From NCBI GenBank assembly GCA_001630475.1, contig KV419400.1, positions 558,940-622,939 of the forward strand: 64,000 bases of DNA, read 5' to 3'. Shown here piece by piece: positions 10,985 through 22,124 of this stretch (position 1 is its first letter; every line of letters begins with the position of its first letter). The notes beneath the pieces were generated by a model, which was not told the origin of the DNA, did no database searches, and was given only the letters and a program-made list of their open reading frames with translations. The position numbers and the translations under genes are program-made. This DNA is from Sistotremastrum niveocremeum HHB9708. Lineage: Eukaryota > Basidiomycota > Agaricomycetes > Sistotremastrales > Sistotremastraceae.

Positions 10985-13678
10985 ATGATCTCCACCGCTG
11001 CACGAGCACATAGACTCGCCTCGAGACGGCGTATACCTCTCTCTGCGTCACTTATTCGACGTTCATTCGCGACCCCAGCAGAGCCGCAGCGTCCATCCGA
11101 AGATCGTGAGCCTGTGAAGGGAGAGGCAGCGTCCAATGACGTTGAGAGCAGATCTGAGAAATCGGAGCAGTCTGCGTCGTCGAGCGAATCTTCATCATCA
11201 TCACTGGGTAACCCCCAGCCACGGAAGCACGACGAGAAGGGAAAGACTGTTGAGAAGGGTGAGAAACAGGGAGAAAAGGTGAGTCGCTATGCAGCTAGGA
11301 TGCGTGTACCCAGCTCAAATGACTTCAGCTCAAACCTCATGAGCCCCTGATATCTCAATATCTCAACGCTTTAAGGAAAGGATTAGATGATCTCGACGAT
11401 TCTAGCAAGACGCAGGGCCTCAAGAAGAAGCCAGACGCGGACGCCGACGAAAATCCTCCACCCGCTGGTCCCCAGAAACCGCGGGGGGCAAACGATGAAC
11501 CGCCTATCTTTCAGTCACCCCGTGGCACTCCCGGCGGAAAGGGAGGCCCCAGCCTTGCGCAAATGGCTATCATTATGGCTCTCCTAGCCTCCCTGTATGG
11601 CCTCAACTATTCTGACTCACCGCTATCGCGCGAGATCACATGGCAGGAGTTCAGAACAGCATTCCTCGATAAAGGTCTTGTCGACAAGCTTACCGTCGTC
11701 AATCGCACCAAGGTTCGAGTGAAACTGCACTCGAATGCAGGCGCTCTATATCCGAACGCCCCTTCCGGCGGCAACTACTACTTCTCGATAGGAAGCGTCG
11801 AAGCATTCGAGCGGAATCTTGACGAGGCCCAGCGAGAGCTCGGCATTCCCACAAATGAACGAATACCTGTCTCGTATAGCGACGAGATTTCCACCTTCGG
11901 TACCCTTCTTCACTTTGCACCCACCCTCCTGTTAGGTGGCTTGCTCTTCTATATCTCTCGACGTGCTAGTGGGTCATCAGGAGCAGGTGGCGGTCTGTTC
12001 AGCATGGGCAAAAGCCGGGCAAAACTATTCAATAAGGAAACTGACATCAAGGTCAAGTTCAAGGACGTTGCTGGAATGGACGAAGCAAAGGAGGAGATCA
12101 TGGAATTCGTCAAGTTCTTAAAGGAGCCGGAGAAGTACGAGAAACTTGGCGCAAAAATCCCTCGAGGTGCAATTATCTCGGGCCCACCGGGTACTGGCAA
12201 AACTCTTCTCGCTAAGGCGACCGCTGGAGAGGCCTCAGTACCCTTCCTCTCTGTCTCTGGGTCAGAGTTTGTCGAAATGTTTGTTGGTGTAGGACCGTCT
12301 CGCGTGAGAGATCTGTTCGCTTCTGCAAAGAAGCACGCACCATGCATCATTTTTGTCGATGAAATTGACGCCATTGGAAAGGCTAGAGGAAAAGGCGGGT
12401 CATTTGGCGGTAACGATGAAAGAGAGTCCACTCTCAACCAGCTTTTGGTGGAAATGGACGGATTCGGGACCAAGGAGTACGTTGTCGTGTTGGCAGGGAC
12501 TAACAGACCCGATGTTCTCGACCCCGCTCTCCTACGACCAGGACGCTTCGATCGTCGAATCGCTGTGGACCGCCCAGACATGTCAGGTCGCAAGGAGATA
12601 TTCCTTGTCCACCTCGGCCCTCTTCTACTATCGAAGGGTATAACAGACCGGGATCATTTCGCTCACAAGCTCGCAGTGTTGACTCCTGGTTTCTCTGGTG
12701 CAGACATCGCCAACGTCTGCAATGAAGCTGCATTACATGCCGCAAGACACGGCGCAGACTTTGTTGACGAAAAGAACTTCGAGAGTGCCATCGAGAGAGT
12801 GATCGCGGGGCTGGAGCGCAAGAGTAGAGTGTTGAGTAAAGAAGAGAAGAAGACCGTGGCTTATCACGAGGCCGGCCATGCCGTCTGTGGATGGTTCCTC
12901 GAACATGCCGATCCATTACTTAAAGTCTCAATTATTCCTCGCGGTGTGGGAGCTCTAGGATATGCTCAGGTATTCGCAGGTTCATCATTCGGTAACGGAA
13001 GTTGGCTGACTAGTCTTGACAGTATCTCCCTCCCGACCGTTATTTGTTATCTATTCCCCAGCTGGTGGATCGCATCTGTATGACTCTTGGCGGTCGTGTG
13101 TCCGAAGAAATTTTCTTTGGCACGGACCAAATCACCACCGGAGCCCAGGACGATCTTCAGAAGATTACTCGCATGGCTTTCGAGGCCGTTGCTAATTATG
13201 GAATGAACGGTGTCGTTGGACCTGTTAGTTATGGCGGCGGCGAGGGCGCACGGGAAGGCTTCAACAAGCCATTCAGCGAAAAGACCGGCGAGATGCTCGA
13301 CTTTGAAGTCCGCAAAATGATTAGGTGTGCAATACGCTTATTTTGCTGGGTCATATTGCTAATCCTTCGTAGTGACGCCCATCGTCGAACAACAGAGCTT
13401 CTGACCCGTAAACGGCAAGATGTTGAGAAGGTGGCTCAGCGACTTTTAGCGAAAGAAATCCTTACTCGGTTCGTCTCAGTATCCTTTGTGATAAAGGTCG
13501 CTAACAGTTTTGTTCCAGGGAGGATATGATTGCACTCCTTGGAAAACGACCATTCCCTGACAAGGATGATATGGATAAATGGCTTGACGAAGACGAAAAG
13601 AGCCCTGGCCCTGTTATTCCTCCTGCAGATGGTGCGCCCATACCTGTCGCAATGACCAGAGTATTGGGAGTTTCATAG
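10985..13678 (+). CDS. AFG3: Mitochondrial m-AAA protease subunit (AFG3/YTA12 family)
   Basis: An 830-residue FtsH-type AAA metalloprotease. The N terminus is Arg/Ser/Ala-rich with no acidic residues ([16 protein letters not shown]), as in a mitochondrial presequence. FtsH extracellular-type domain and two membrane helices (near ALLASLYGL and LLGGLLFYI) follow. Walker A GPPGTGKT is at about 383, Walker [10 protein letters not shown] near 439, the second region of homology at LRPGRFDRR, and the zinc motif HEAGH at about 611-615. Introns 11279-11328, 12970-13022, 13325-13372 and 13469-13518 each keep frame. The complex works in the inner membrane with its active sites in the matrix, degrading unassembled subunits and maturing proteins such as MrpL32 (family knowledge). 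Assignment to Afg3 rather than Yta12 is uncertain. The start was chosen because 10985 is the first ATG before the presequence. Confidence 0.93.
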
Positions 13679-13845
13679 CCCTGGCTCAACCTCTGTATTT
13701 CGCGCAGTTCTCACTCCTTGTACATTATATCCTTTTGCATATAAACTAAAGCCACTCTTCTCACATCTACTGTCGCTCTGCGTGACGTCACGCGAATTAT
13801 TCTCGTACTTTTCACCACTTTCTGGAGCTTGAAAGCAATCTCAAA

Positions 13846-15783
13846 ATGAGTCTCACATCAATAGAGGAATACCTCACTAAGGAGCTCGTTATCGAACATA
13901 ATGTGGTATGGCACTCTATCGAAGAAACGTGGCGTGGCTCAAATCAAATGGAGGTTACCTTCAGGCTGCTCAGTCGTACTCAGGGCATTCACGTCAACAA
14001 GGCAAAGAAGTGCCGGTTTCAGACATCTCAGTCGCGAAACATCTTCTGACCCCGATGTAGAGAGCTTCAGGCCTTCTATGAAACCGCGCGAACCCAACCC
14101 AACAACACCCTCGAAGCCACATACCTTGTCTCTGGAGAAACACTACCGTGGCATGCTCCTCGATATCACTCCCATTTTGTTAATCAAGACAAGGAAGATG
14201 AAATGGAGATTGATGAGAAAGAAGACGAAAGCATTCCCCGATTTGAGATGATCGTAACGCCAGAGAAACACCTCGAAGGTGAATTATTGGTCGCATTCCT
14301 ATAGTAAACTGATACTAAACATTTGCAAGCCGTCAAGGGACGCTTTACAAAAATCTCAGCCATCCACATCTACAGTCTCTCTCCATCACGGATCATTGTA
14401 GGTCGCGCACTTCATGAGCGCAATGGCCCTGACGCAAGCACACCACAGGATCCTACATTCTTAGTCCCGCCAACGGAAACCGTTCGACAGATTGACCAGT
14501 CCAAAGGAGAAGCCCTGGCAAGAAAAGTCGGACGTGTTGTAGCTCCTCCTATCAAAGGGGCACCCAAGCACAGCAAACCAGTTTTGGGAAAAACCGCGCC
14601 TGTGGCTGCAATCAAGCAGGGCACAACAAGTCAAAAGGCATCACCAGCACCCGATAAACCTGTAAAAACAGAAGAAGTAACCAAATCCGCGCCCCCAGCC
14701 AAGTCAAAAGCTCAGTCCTCTCTGAATTGGAGCAAGGCGAAGAAGCCTGAACCGAAAGAGACGGCCCCCGCGCCTCAAGTAAAGGTGGAAGAAGTGGCAA
14801 CACTTGAAGAAGATCGGAATTCGAAACCAGCCGAGGAAGTCCCAGTCAAGGCGGTTCCAGTTAAGGAACCCTTGAAAGAGGTCAAGGCACAGAAGGTGAG
14901 CAAACCAACCTGTATTGTTTGCTGCATATCCGATGTGAGGGAACAGGTGCGAACCAAATCACCTACGCCACCTCGAAAAGCATCGCCTCAACCAAACCCT
15001 CCACCTAAGCCTGATGCAGCTGGTCCCCGAATACGCAAGGGTAGGGTGGTTTCGGACAGTGAGGATGAGGTTCCAGTCCCCAAGAGAGGGAAGAAACGAA
15101 AGTCGGACATTCTCAGCAAGGAGAGCGACACAGAGAGAAGTCTGAGGGCCATGATGGACATTGACGATGGTCTGCCTCTTTCCAATTTAACTTATAACCA
15201 TAGCTAATTACAGGACTATTCTCAGAGTACGTCACGAAGGCGTCAAGTACTAGTAAAAATGGCTCCGGCGAAAAGAAGAAGACAGGGCCAGCATCTGAAG
15301 TCGAAGATACTGAACCTGAACGAGATCAAACTGAAGAAGCTGCACAACAAACGGAGGAAGAAGATCACTCTATGCAAGTAGATGAAGAGCAGCCTGTATA
15401 TCCAAAAGCCCCTCGCAAGAAGAAGGAAAAGAAGGAGATTCCCATCGGTCGCAACGGCTTGAAGAAGAAGAGAGTGATCAAAACGCGGAAGGAGAAGAAT
15501 AAAAAGGGCTATACAGGTAGGTTCTAAGTTCATTGCCTCATACGACTACTGATGGCCACTGCTAGTGAATGTCGATTATTCTTCTTATGAGTCTGTCGAT
15601 GAAGAAGAGCCGGAGCCAGCGCCTGTGAAGAAACCTCGCAAAAGTGGAACCAAAGTACAAGTCAAAGCGGAGACTCCGGCGTCTGGTTCTGATGCTGAAC
15701 TCAAACCCCCCAAACCTAAACCCAAAGCCGTTGCAAGAGCAGGATCAAAGCAAAGTCTGCTGGGATTTTTCGAGAAGAAATAA
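13846..15783 (+). CDS. CDC27: DNA polymerase delta subunit 3 (POLD3/Cdc27)
   Basis: Seven exons; introns 13906-13953, 14010-14060, 14279-14329, 14896-14946, 15170-15213 and 15517-15565 give 547 residues. The N terminus has the conserved winged-helix-like domain (YLTKELVIEHNVVTFRLLSR, IHVNKAKKELQAFYE). The middle is a long Lys/Pro/Glu-rich disordered tail with a Ser/Asp/Glu patch (VVSDSEDEVPVPK). The last eleven residues are KQSLLGFFEKK, a consensus PCNA-interacting peptide (QxxLxxFF). This non-catalytic subunit links Pol delta to PCNA in the nucleus. The first intron (48 nt) and the fourth (51 nt) lack stops and are multiples of three, so an automatic model might read through them. The conserved N-V-V-T junction shows that the first is an intron. 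Confidence 0.92.
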
Positions 15784-15873
15784 CAATCTTCGTCTGTCAT
15801 TATGTCTGTAGGTGTTATATGTCTAGAAAGCAATATTGTACAACAGGGATGGATAGCAATATAATGGCAACAG

Positions 15874-16665
15874 CTAAAACAAAGTGTCCTAAAGCGGAAT
15901 CAGCAAATGAACGGAATGAAGAACATGTAAATCGGACCTCGTCTCTCAGGTACTCTCCCACATCACTGTAAGGGATGGGTCATTAGGTTCCGACTTCACG
16001 CTCGACAGAGAAAGGACGTACGACTGATGGAATACGAGAATGGCGGTAGGGTCAAGTTTTCTTGTGTCAGCCGTGGACCGAGCAGTGACGCCAAATCCCT
16101 GGCGGCATTTTAACGGCGACTCAATATGAGAGCAGAATAAACTGACCAGGGGTATATCACTCATGTTATAAACCACCACTCCCTGATGCTCTGGCGTATC
16201 CTCCGTGATTCGACCCAGATGTGCTTTTACCACATGGTTCCCATACAAGAAAGGCATCTCTCCATTAGGTTTTATCCAGACCTGGTGGGTGTTAGTGAAT
16301 ATACCTGAGCCAGCGGTAGTTGGACATGCCTTGTACTTGGCGTACTGTGCTAAGTAGTCCAGAGCAGTGATGTGCAATTTGAATTTGCCAGTTTTGCTGA
16401 ATTTGCCAAAACATGTTCCCAACGATATCAGGTTTGGTCGGGCAACAGAGATGGCGAGTCGCATAGCTGATTCGGACACATAGAACACTCGATCTTTGTG
16501 CAGTCTGAAGCAGTAGTCTTCGTCTGAGCGGTCAATGAGTTGTGTTAAGTTTTTGCCCTGATCAGAATAAGTGGCATAAATTAGCATGCAGCTGGCTTGC
16601 CTCACGATGTAGTTAGCCAGTTTAGTAAAAAGCGTTTTAGTCTCTTCTTCGGTTAATGGTCGCAT
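15874..16665 (-). CDS. NIP7: 60S ribosome biogenesis factor NIP7
   Basis: Splicing five introns (16558-16605, 16282-16329, 16099-16146, 15966-16021, 15889-15937) gives 180 residues, the family's typical length. The product starts [20 protein letters not shown] and ends [12 protein letters not shown], matching the family at both ends. Between them are [50 protein letters not shown] and [20 protein letters not shown], including the PUA domain. NIP7 binds RNA and acts in 27S pre-rRNA processing in the nucleolus. The first three introns are each 48 nt, in frame and free of stops. The second has a GC donor (AAG|GCATGT). An unspliced reading wrongly predicts a protein ending MWEST. It is divergent from NRDE2, with 87 bp between the start codons. 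Confidence 0.96.
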
Positions 16666-16752
16666 TGTGAATAAACTGCAAAGCGTTGCAGAACTTGGAG
16701 TTCGGCGCAAAAGAAAATTCGGAAGCGTCTCGCGGCACGTGAATAGGCGCCC
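16666..16752. promoter_or_regulatory. Compact bidirectional promoter of NIP7 and NRDE2
   Basis: Only 87 bp separate the start codons of NIP7 (minus) and NRDE2 (plus). Both core promoters and both 5' leaders must fit here or overlap the opposite coding regions. I see no clear TATA box. The role is inferred from geometry. Confidence 0.6.
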
Positions 16753-19700
16753 ATGGATGTTCCTTCGTTTGCCTCATTTCCCGACGTTCTACCCAGTTTC
16801 AGCTCATTTCCAGATCCAGACGACGCTCCAAAGGCAGGTCCGAGCAACCTAGAGGCATCTTCAAAGAAACACAAATCGCACAAGAAGAAAGAAGATAAAG
16901 AAAAGCGTAAACATCGAGATCGCAGTCGCAGTCGCAGTCACGAACGGCATGCAAAGGTCGCGAGCTCAAGTCGGACTCATCGACACCGACATCGACATCG
17001 CTCCCCGTCTTTCTCTGAGCTACCAGACGACGAACATATCAAGGCTGAAGAAGATGCTATTGCGGCACTTGCCAATGATCCAGCAGACGTTCCAAATGAC
17101 CATTCGTACGATGTCACGGATACTCGCTGGTTCTTAGACAAGTCAGGCGACGTCGACAATGTACGCTATGGGCAACCTGTGAGCAAAGGCACCCCCAAGT
17201 ATTATCGCACTGGAGGTATGTCTCTATGTTGGCTACTGAAACACGTCTCTAAACACTGTCTTTTATAGCTGGGAGGCTCGTTGGCGTCAACACTGAATGG
17301 CGAGTTCAGCGCTCAGGAGATAAACTCGAGCTATCAAACAGTAGAGGGAGGAAGAATCCCAGGATCTCCGACAAAGCCTTCCTTCGCGAACTCAACAAAA
17401 CAAACGACCGTCCTTTACTGAAGCCGGCCGCCAATCGTCAGGTCGAAGATCCGAATACAGATTTTATCCCACTTCCACGAAAGACAGGCATAGGACGGGA
17501 TGGGCTTGATCGGTCGAAGCTTTTGGCTGGAATTGCCAGCGATGAGGATATGGATCTCAGCGATGAGGATTCAGAGGGACGACCCGAAAGCAGCTCGGAG
17601 GAGGAAGACATTGGCCTCACTGCCCAACAAACGCGAATCAAAGAGATCGAAGGCGACTTATCTCGTGACCCTTCCTCAGTTCCGGCCTGGCTCGCGTTGG
17701 TCCGTCATTCCCTGGAAACAGTCCCCCTTACATCCCAAAACTCAACCTGGGCACGAGCGGATATTGCCATTGCCATCCTCAAGCGTGCCATGAACTCCCA
17801 TCCGAGCATAGCTTCTTCGGTGACTCTCCGAATAGCATATCTCTCATATCGAGAGGATTTAGGCGATTTGTCCGCCCTCGATGCAGACTGGAATGCAGCG
17901 CTACGAGACTTGAGGAGCCCCGAAATCGCCATAGAGTGGTTGAACTGGAGGCTCAGGTCAGGGAAAGAGCAGGGTCTTCCTGGCTTCTTTCGCGACGCGG
18001 AAAAATGTTTGAATATGTTTTCAGACGATTCTTCTCGTGTACTGGGACTCTGGCGAATCGCCCTGGCTCTGGTGGACGCTGGTAAGCGGATTCTTACCCG
18101 CACTTGTAACCTCAATCCGACCTCCTACCTCAGGTCACCGAGAACGTGCTACAGCGCTGATGCAAGCCCAATGTGAACTGTAAGTTGAGATCGTCTCTAG
18201 ATATCCAACTGTCTTAACACTGTCTAGAACCTTCAATATCCCTTCGAAGTTCGAAGCTTTGACATTTCAGCAACGCTTAGACGCGCTCGAGGCGTTTTGG
18301 GATTCCGAAGCACCGCGAGTGGGAGAGCCGTCTGCTAAAGGCTGGAAAAATACAGATTTGACGGCGCTCAATGAGCCTCATGTCTCCACGGAGGCCCAGG
18401 AGCTTTCAATCTCCTTGGAGTTCGACCCGTACACAAGATGGCTTAGCGATGAGCGTCTGGCAGAGCGTACTTTCCCTACTAGGTCGACCGATCCTGAGGA
18501 TGCTTCGGATCCTTATGGGACAGTCTTGTTTTCGGACATTCGAGGGCTCCTTGTCAACGTCACTCAGATAGACGCTTTGAAGACACTCCGCCTGGTGTGG
18601 CTTTCGGTGCTGGGCCTTCCCATATTTGGCCTTGGTGAGCATCTGCAGCGAAACGCTGGCTATGCAAGTCCATTTGAAAACGAGTGGGCTAGAACTGATC
18701 TTGCATCACCCGCCTTCGTCAACGGCTTGTTCCCGAACAATGACTCGCTGGCGAAAGTGGAATGGGAGTCACATAGTGGCATCGTTGTCGGTGCTCAATT
18801 GCCTGACAGGTCTGGGTTTGGGATCGTGAAGAATTGGCCATTCGGCCATATCGAGCCTTTAGAAGCTATGGAAGTTGGGCATGAGAGGCATATTAAGTAT
18901 TGGGACGCCCTCGAAACGACGACCTGCGACGTGTCACCCATCAGAAATCTATTCAAGCAGCTCCGGCAACATTGGGATGAAGATGGAGATTGGGATCAAT
19001 TCGCTTTGAGTTTTGAAGCTTCACTCAGTGTCAAGAGGTTGGTTTATAGTGTAACATATTTTTTCGTTGGTACTAATTAGCACCATCTACAGTGCCCTGA
19101 AAGCCTCTCGCGGGCTTCTGTCCGAACACCGGAACTCCCTTCCGCATTGGCGAGCGCATGCTTATCTCGAGAGGGTGCGAGGGAAAACGGATGACGCTCG
19201 CAAAGTCTATGAGGCTGCCCTGAGCGGGACCACGTTGCAACAGGCAGGCGCGATTGAAATGTGGAGGTGTTATGCCGAAATGGAGTGGCTCTCTGGACGA
19301 TCAGACTCAGCCCTTATGTGCCTTTGCCGCGCTGCCAACGTCAATGTCGGAGCTCAGGTCGCTCCCGTCCATATTTTAAAGGCGAAACAAAGGATGGAGG
19401 TCGAACTATCCAATGACATGCCTCATGAAGTTCGAGCCATATGGGTCTATATGCGAGCGCTCCTGGAACTACTGACGTCCGGCCTTGAGGCTGCCCTGGA
19501 CCTGATCGATGGACACTTGAATACTAATTTCGAACTTGGCAGCCCACCTCACGAAAAACTCGTGGTTGCAAGTGTCATGCTGGTATACCATTTCTCGATC
19601 ACGCTTAAAAATGTGTGTCCTAGGGCTATACTGCGTCAGCGGTCGTCGGATGGCATAATTTCTTATCCAAGTAATACAATATTACTAGGATGCTTTTTAG

Positions 19701-20361
19701 AGAGCGAGAAAGGAGAAGGGGTCTGGGGAAGGGTCCGGCATTTGATTGGCGAGGATACGCTGGTGAAGTCGCGGCGGTTGCATAACCAGGTGCAAAGTGA
19801 CGCCCCGGAAGGACCTCTGAGAGAGAAAAGCGTCGTGAGACGAGTCTGGGAGATATGGGTCATGACTCGTTGGATTGGTGGAGGCCGTTTCGCAGTGGAG
19901 ATCGAAAGGATTCGAACCAGTCTGTCAACGGCGCTAAAAACTTCCTCGTGAGTGAAAATGGTTCGATATATAGTCACGGAACCTAAAACTTGTTGCAGCA
20001 TGAGAAGAAGTGCTATTATATGGCGGATATTCATCGAATTTGAGATCCGGGCAGGGGACTTGAAGCGAGCCAAGTCACTGGTTGTGCAAGGGGTGACAGA
20101 GCATCCGCTGTGCAAAGGTGTGTTCTTTCTAAGGCGTCCATTTCCCCAGAAATTCACTAATTGGCTTCCCCAGAATTATATCTTTTTGCATTTGGGGCCT
20201 TGAGAACCGTTTTCACAACGACTGAACTGGACAGTTTGGCGGAACTCATGGCGGACAGGGGCATCAGAATGCGCAAGGATCTTGAGACCTATTTGAGGGG
20301 TTGGAAGGGGCAGGACGTGCAGAGATTTCCGCAGGAAAATAACACGGACGATCTTTATTGA
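16753..20361 (+). CDS. NRDE2: NRDE2-family nuclear RNA regulation protein
   Basis: The N terminus is basic and Ser/Arg/His-rich ([12 protein letters not shown]), typical of nuclear RNA factors. The conserved NRDE-2 signature follows: [18 protein letters not shown] and a Tyr-Tyr-Arg-rich step before [12 protein letters not shown]. The rest is a helical-repeat (HAT/TPR-like) region ([37 protein letters not shown]-like [31 protein letters not shown]). Introns include 17216-17268 and others near 18080-18134, 18180-18228, 19040-19091, 19950-20000 and 20119-20173. NRDE2 is linked to RNAi-guided silencing in worms and fission yeast and to MTR4/exosome control in mammals (family knowledge). The stop is at 20361. 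Confidence 0.88.
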
Positions 20362-20547
20362 TGCTGAGAGAGTATTAGCACTGTATTCCGCGACTAGAAC
20401 GTTTTAGCGGGAGTTGTCAGCAATGATTACATAATTCTGTTCTTGCCAACGCTAAGATCATGCACTGCCGGTCCATCTCTTTATCATAACAAACGCCTTT
20501 GCCTGTCCCTGCCTCAACTCTGTCGCTTTCGTCTAGGAAGGTCGCCA

Positions 20548-21684
20548 ATGGCCTCGTCGTCCCGCTCTCCACCCATCCTTCACCCTTCGCATGAGAAAAA
20601 AGATCCCGTGGCACGCGATCAGTCTCCGCAAGGCGACCTTCCAGTCACTCCTGTTCGTGGTCGAACGCGTTATCCAGCGACTCTGAGCAAAGACGATGCA
20701 AAGAGTCGCACCAAGAGAAATGGTGCACCACAGACGTACGAGAGACTGGAGGACCTGTTAAGAGAGGCAGGCTACAAAGAGACCAGGGTCTTTACGCCTG
20801 AGACAGACAGAGCCGATATTGCCCAAGGGACAGATGGGTCAGGTATCAGGACGTCGTCGCTGCCTTCCAATCCAGCCTCGTCTACAATGGTCAACTTCCT
20901 GCGAGCTTGGATTCCAAGCAAAAGCTCCCTCCTGGATATTTCACGACCTTCGTCACCCAGTCGCATGCCACCTTCACCTTCACCATCCCCACTGACTCGA
21001 ACCCTTTCCAACTCCAATTCATCATCCAACAGCTCTAGTATAGTCAGCCACCAGCAGCCACGCCCTCAATCGTCCCTCAACCCTATCATCGCGCCCCATG
21101 CTCGTGCGCGCCTCCGTCATATAGCTTCTGCTCCGAACGTCCCTAAGCACCAGGGTGCCCGATCACTTCGCCCTTCCCACCCCCTTCCTAAATCGAGTTC
21201 AAGAACCACTTTGGTGCTTAACGAGCGCCATGCTGCGCCATTTCTGCGTGCGGCTCGAGCAGACACGACGCTCGGGCTCGTCACTACGACCAATGTGCTG
21301 TGTCGATCGGCACCCTCCTCGCGTTCTTCATCTCGCGTTCGACGAAAATCAAGCACTCAGCTGCCATGCCTAGCGAAGACGGAGTCTTTGAACGAGCCTT
21401 GGCCCTCTGCGCCCCTATCGCACAGCAGTCGTCCTCCTGAAGAAAGTGATGACGACGATGAAGAGGTTGAGGTCGACCTCACAACTATCCTTATTCCACC
21501 GAAAAGACAGAAATCTATTCGAAGTCTTCGCCGCCATCTCGACCGTTCGAAAGTCGGTGGTCGCCAACTAACCGACCAATTGGAAGCGCAGCTACAGTGG
21601 GAAGCACTGGGTATGCCTCGGAGCGATTCTGGTTCCAAACTTTTGGCCGGCACTCGAAAGCGGAGCAGAGTGTCCAGGAGCTAG
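20548..21684 (+). CDS. Unrecognised Ser/Pro-rich protein
   Basis: A single-exon frame of 378 residues from ATG 20548, in good leader context. I recognise no domain. The N-terminal third has a possible helix (YERLEDLLREAGYKETRVFTP). The middle is low-complexity Ser/Pro with an Asn/Ser run. Near the C terminus is an acidic run (EESDDDDEEVEVDLTTILIP) followed by a basic helix-rich end (KSIRSLRRHLDR, QLTDQLEAQLQWEALGM). The defined ends and codon regularity suggest a real gene, probably restricted to basidiomycetes. The product looks largely disordered and may be nuclear; that is inference. Confidence 0.65.
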   Translation: MASSSRSPPILHPSHEKKDPVARDQSPQGDLPVTPVRGRTRYPATLSKDDAKSRTKRNGAPQTYERLEDLLREAGYKETRVFTPETDRADIAQGTDGSGIRTSSLPSNPASSTMVNFLRAWIPSKSSLLDISRPSSPSRMPPSPSPSPLTRTLSNSNSSSNSSSIVSHQQPRPQSSLNPIIAPHARARLRHIASAPNVPKHQGARSLRPSHPLPKSSSRTTLVLNERHAAPFLRAARADTTLGLVTTTNVLCRSAPSSRSSSRVRRKSSTQLPCLAKTESLNEPWPSAPLSHSSRPPEESDDDDEEVEVDLTTILIPPKRQKSIRSLRRHLDRSKVGGRQLTDQLEAQLQWEALGMPRSDSGSKLLAGTRKRSRVSRS

Positions 21685-22124
21685 GCACGCTACTGTCATT
21701 GGCATTGTTATCGTCGCATATACACACACAACCCGCATATATTGTCTATTGGTCATTCTTTTTATTTGGACGCGGTGTTGACTACTATTGGTAAAGAATA
21801 AACATTTAGTAATTTGTACATTGTGCATTTGTTTGGCTATGTGTATGTCCCGGCTTTGTGCAGCGGAGTTTGATTTCTGTTTAGCCCCCACACCTGCCTC
21901 GAGGCTGCCTGTGCCAGTGTCGACCCATTTTAGCGCGTCTTTTTCTGTGCCCACTCTCATTGTCCCTCCTCTGCCATTGTCTTTCAGTCTACAACTTATC
22001 TCGAAATTGCACCAATCCTTTCCTTAGATTCCCAACCGAGACTTCCGCACCAATCCTTACAGCCCTCCCTATGCCCCCCCAATTGCTTTAATCCGACATC
22101 CACTACTCTTTTTCCGCCCTCAAA
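21685..22124. other. Intergenic region upstream of BYR4
   Basis: 440 bp with pyrimidine-rich stretches just before the BYR4 start (22000-22120), typical of fungal promoters. No gene, RNA or repeat seen. Confidence 0.5.

Noticed and set aside
15946-16710. Unspliced 254-residue reading of NIP7
   Set aside because: It carries three 16-residue insertions exactly at conserved junctions and a non-conserved C terminus. Splicing gives the standard 180 residues.
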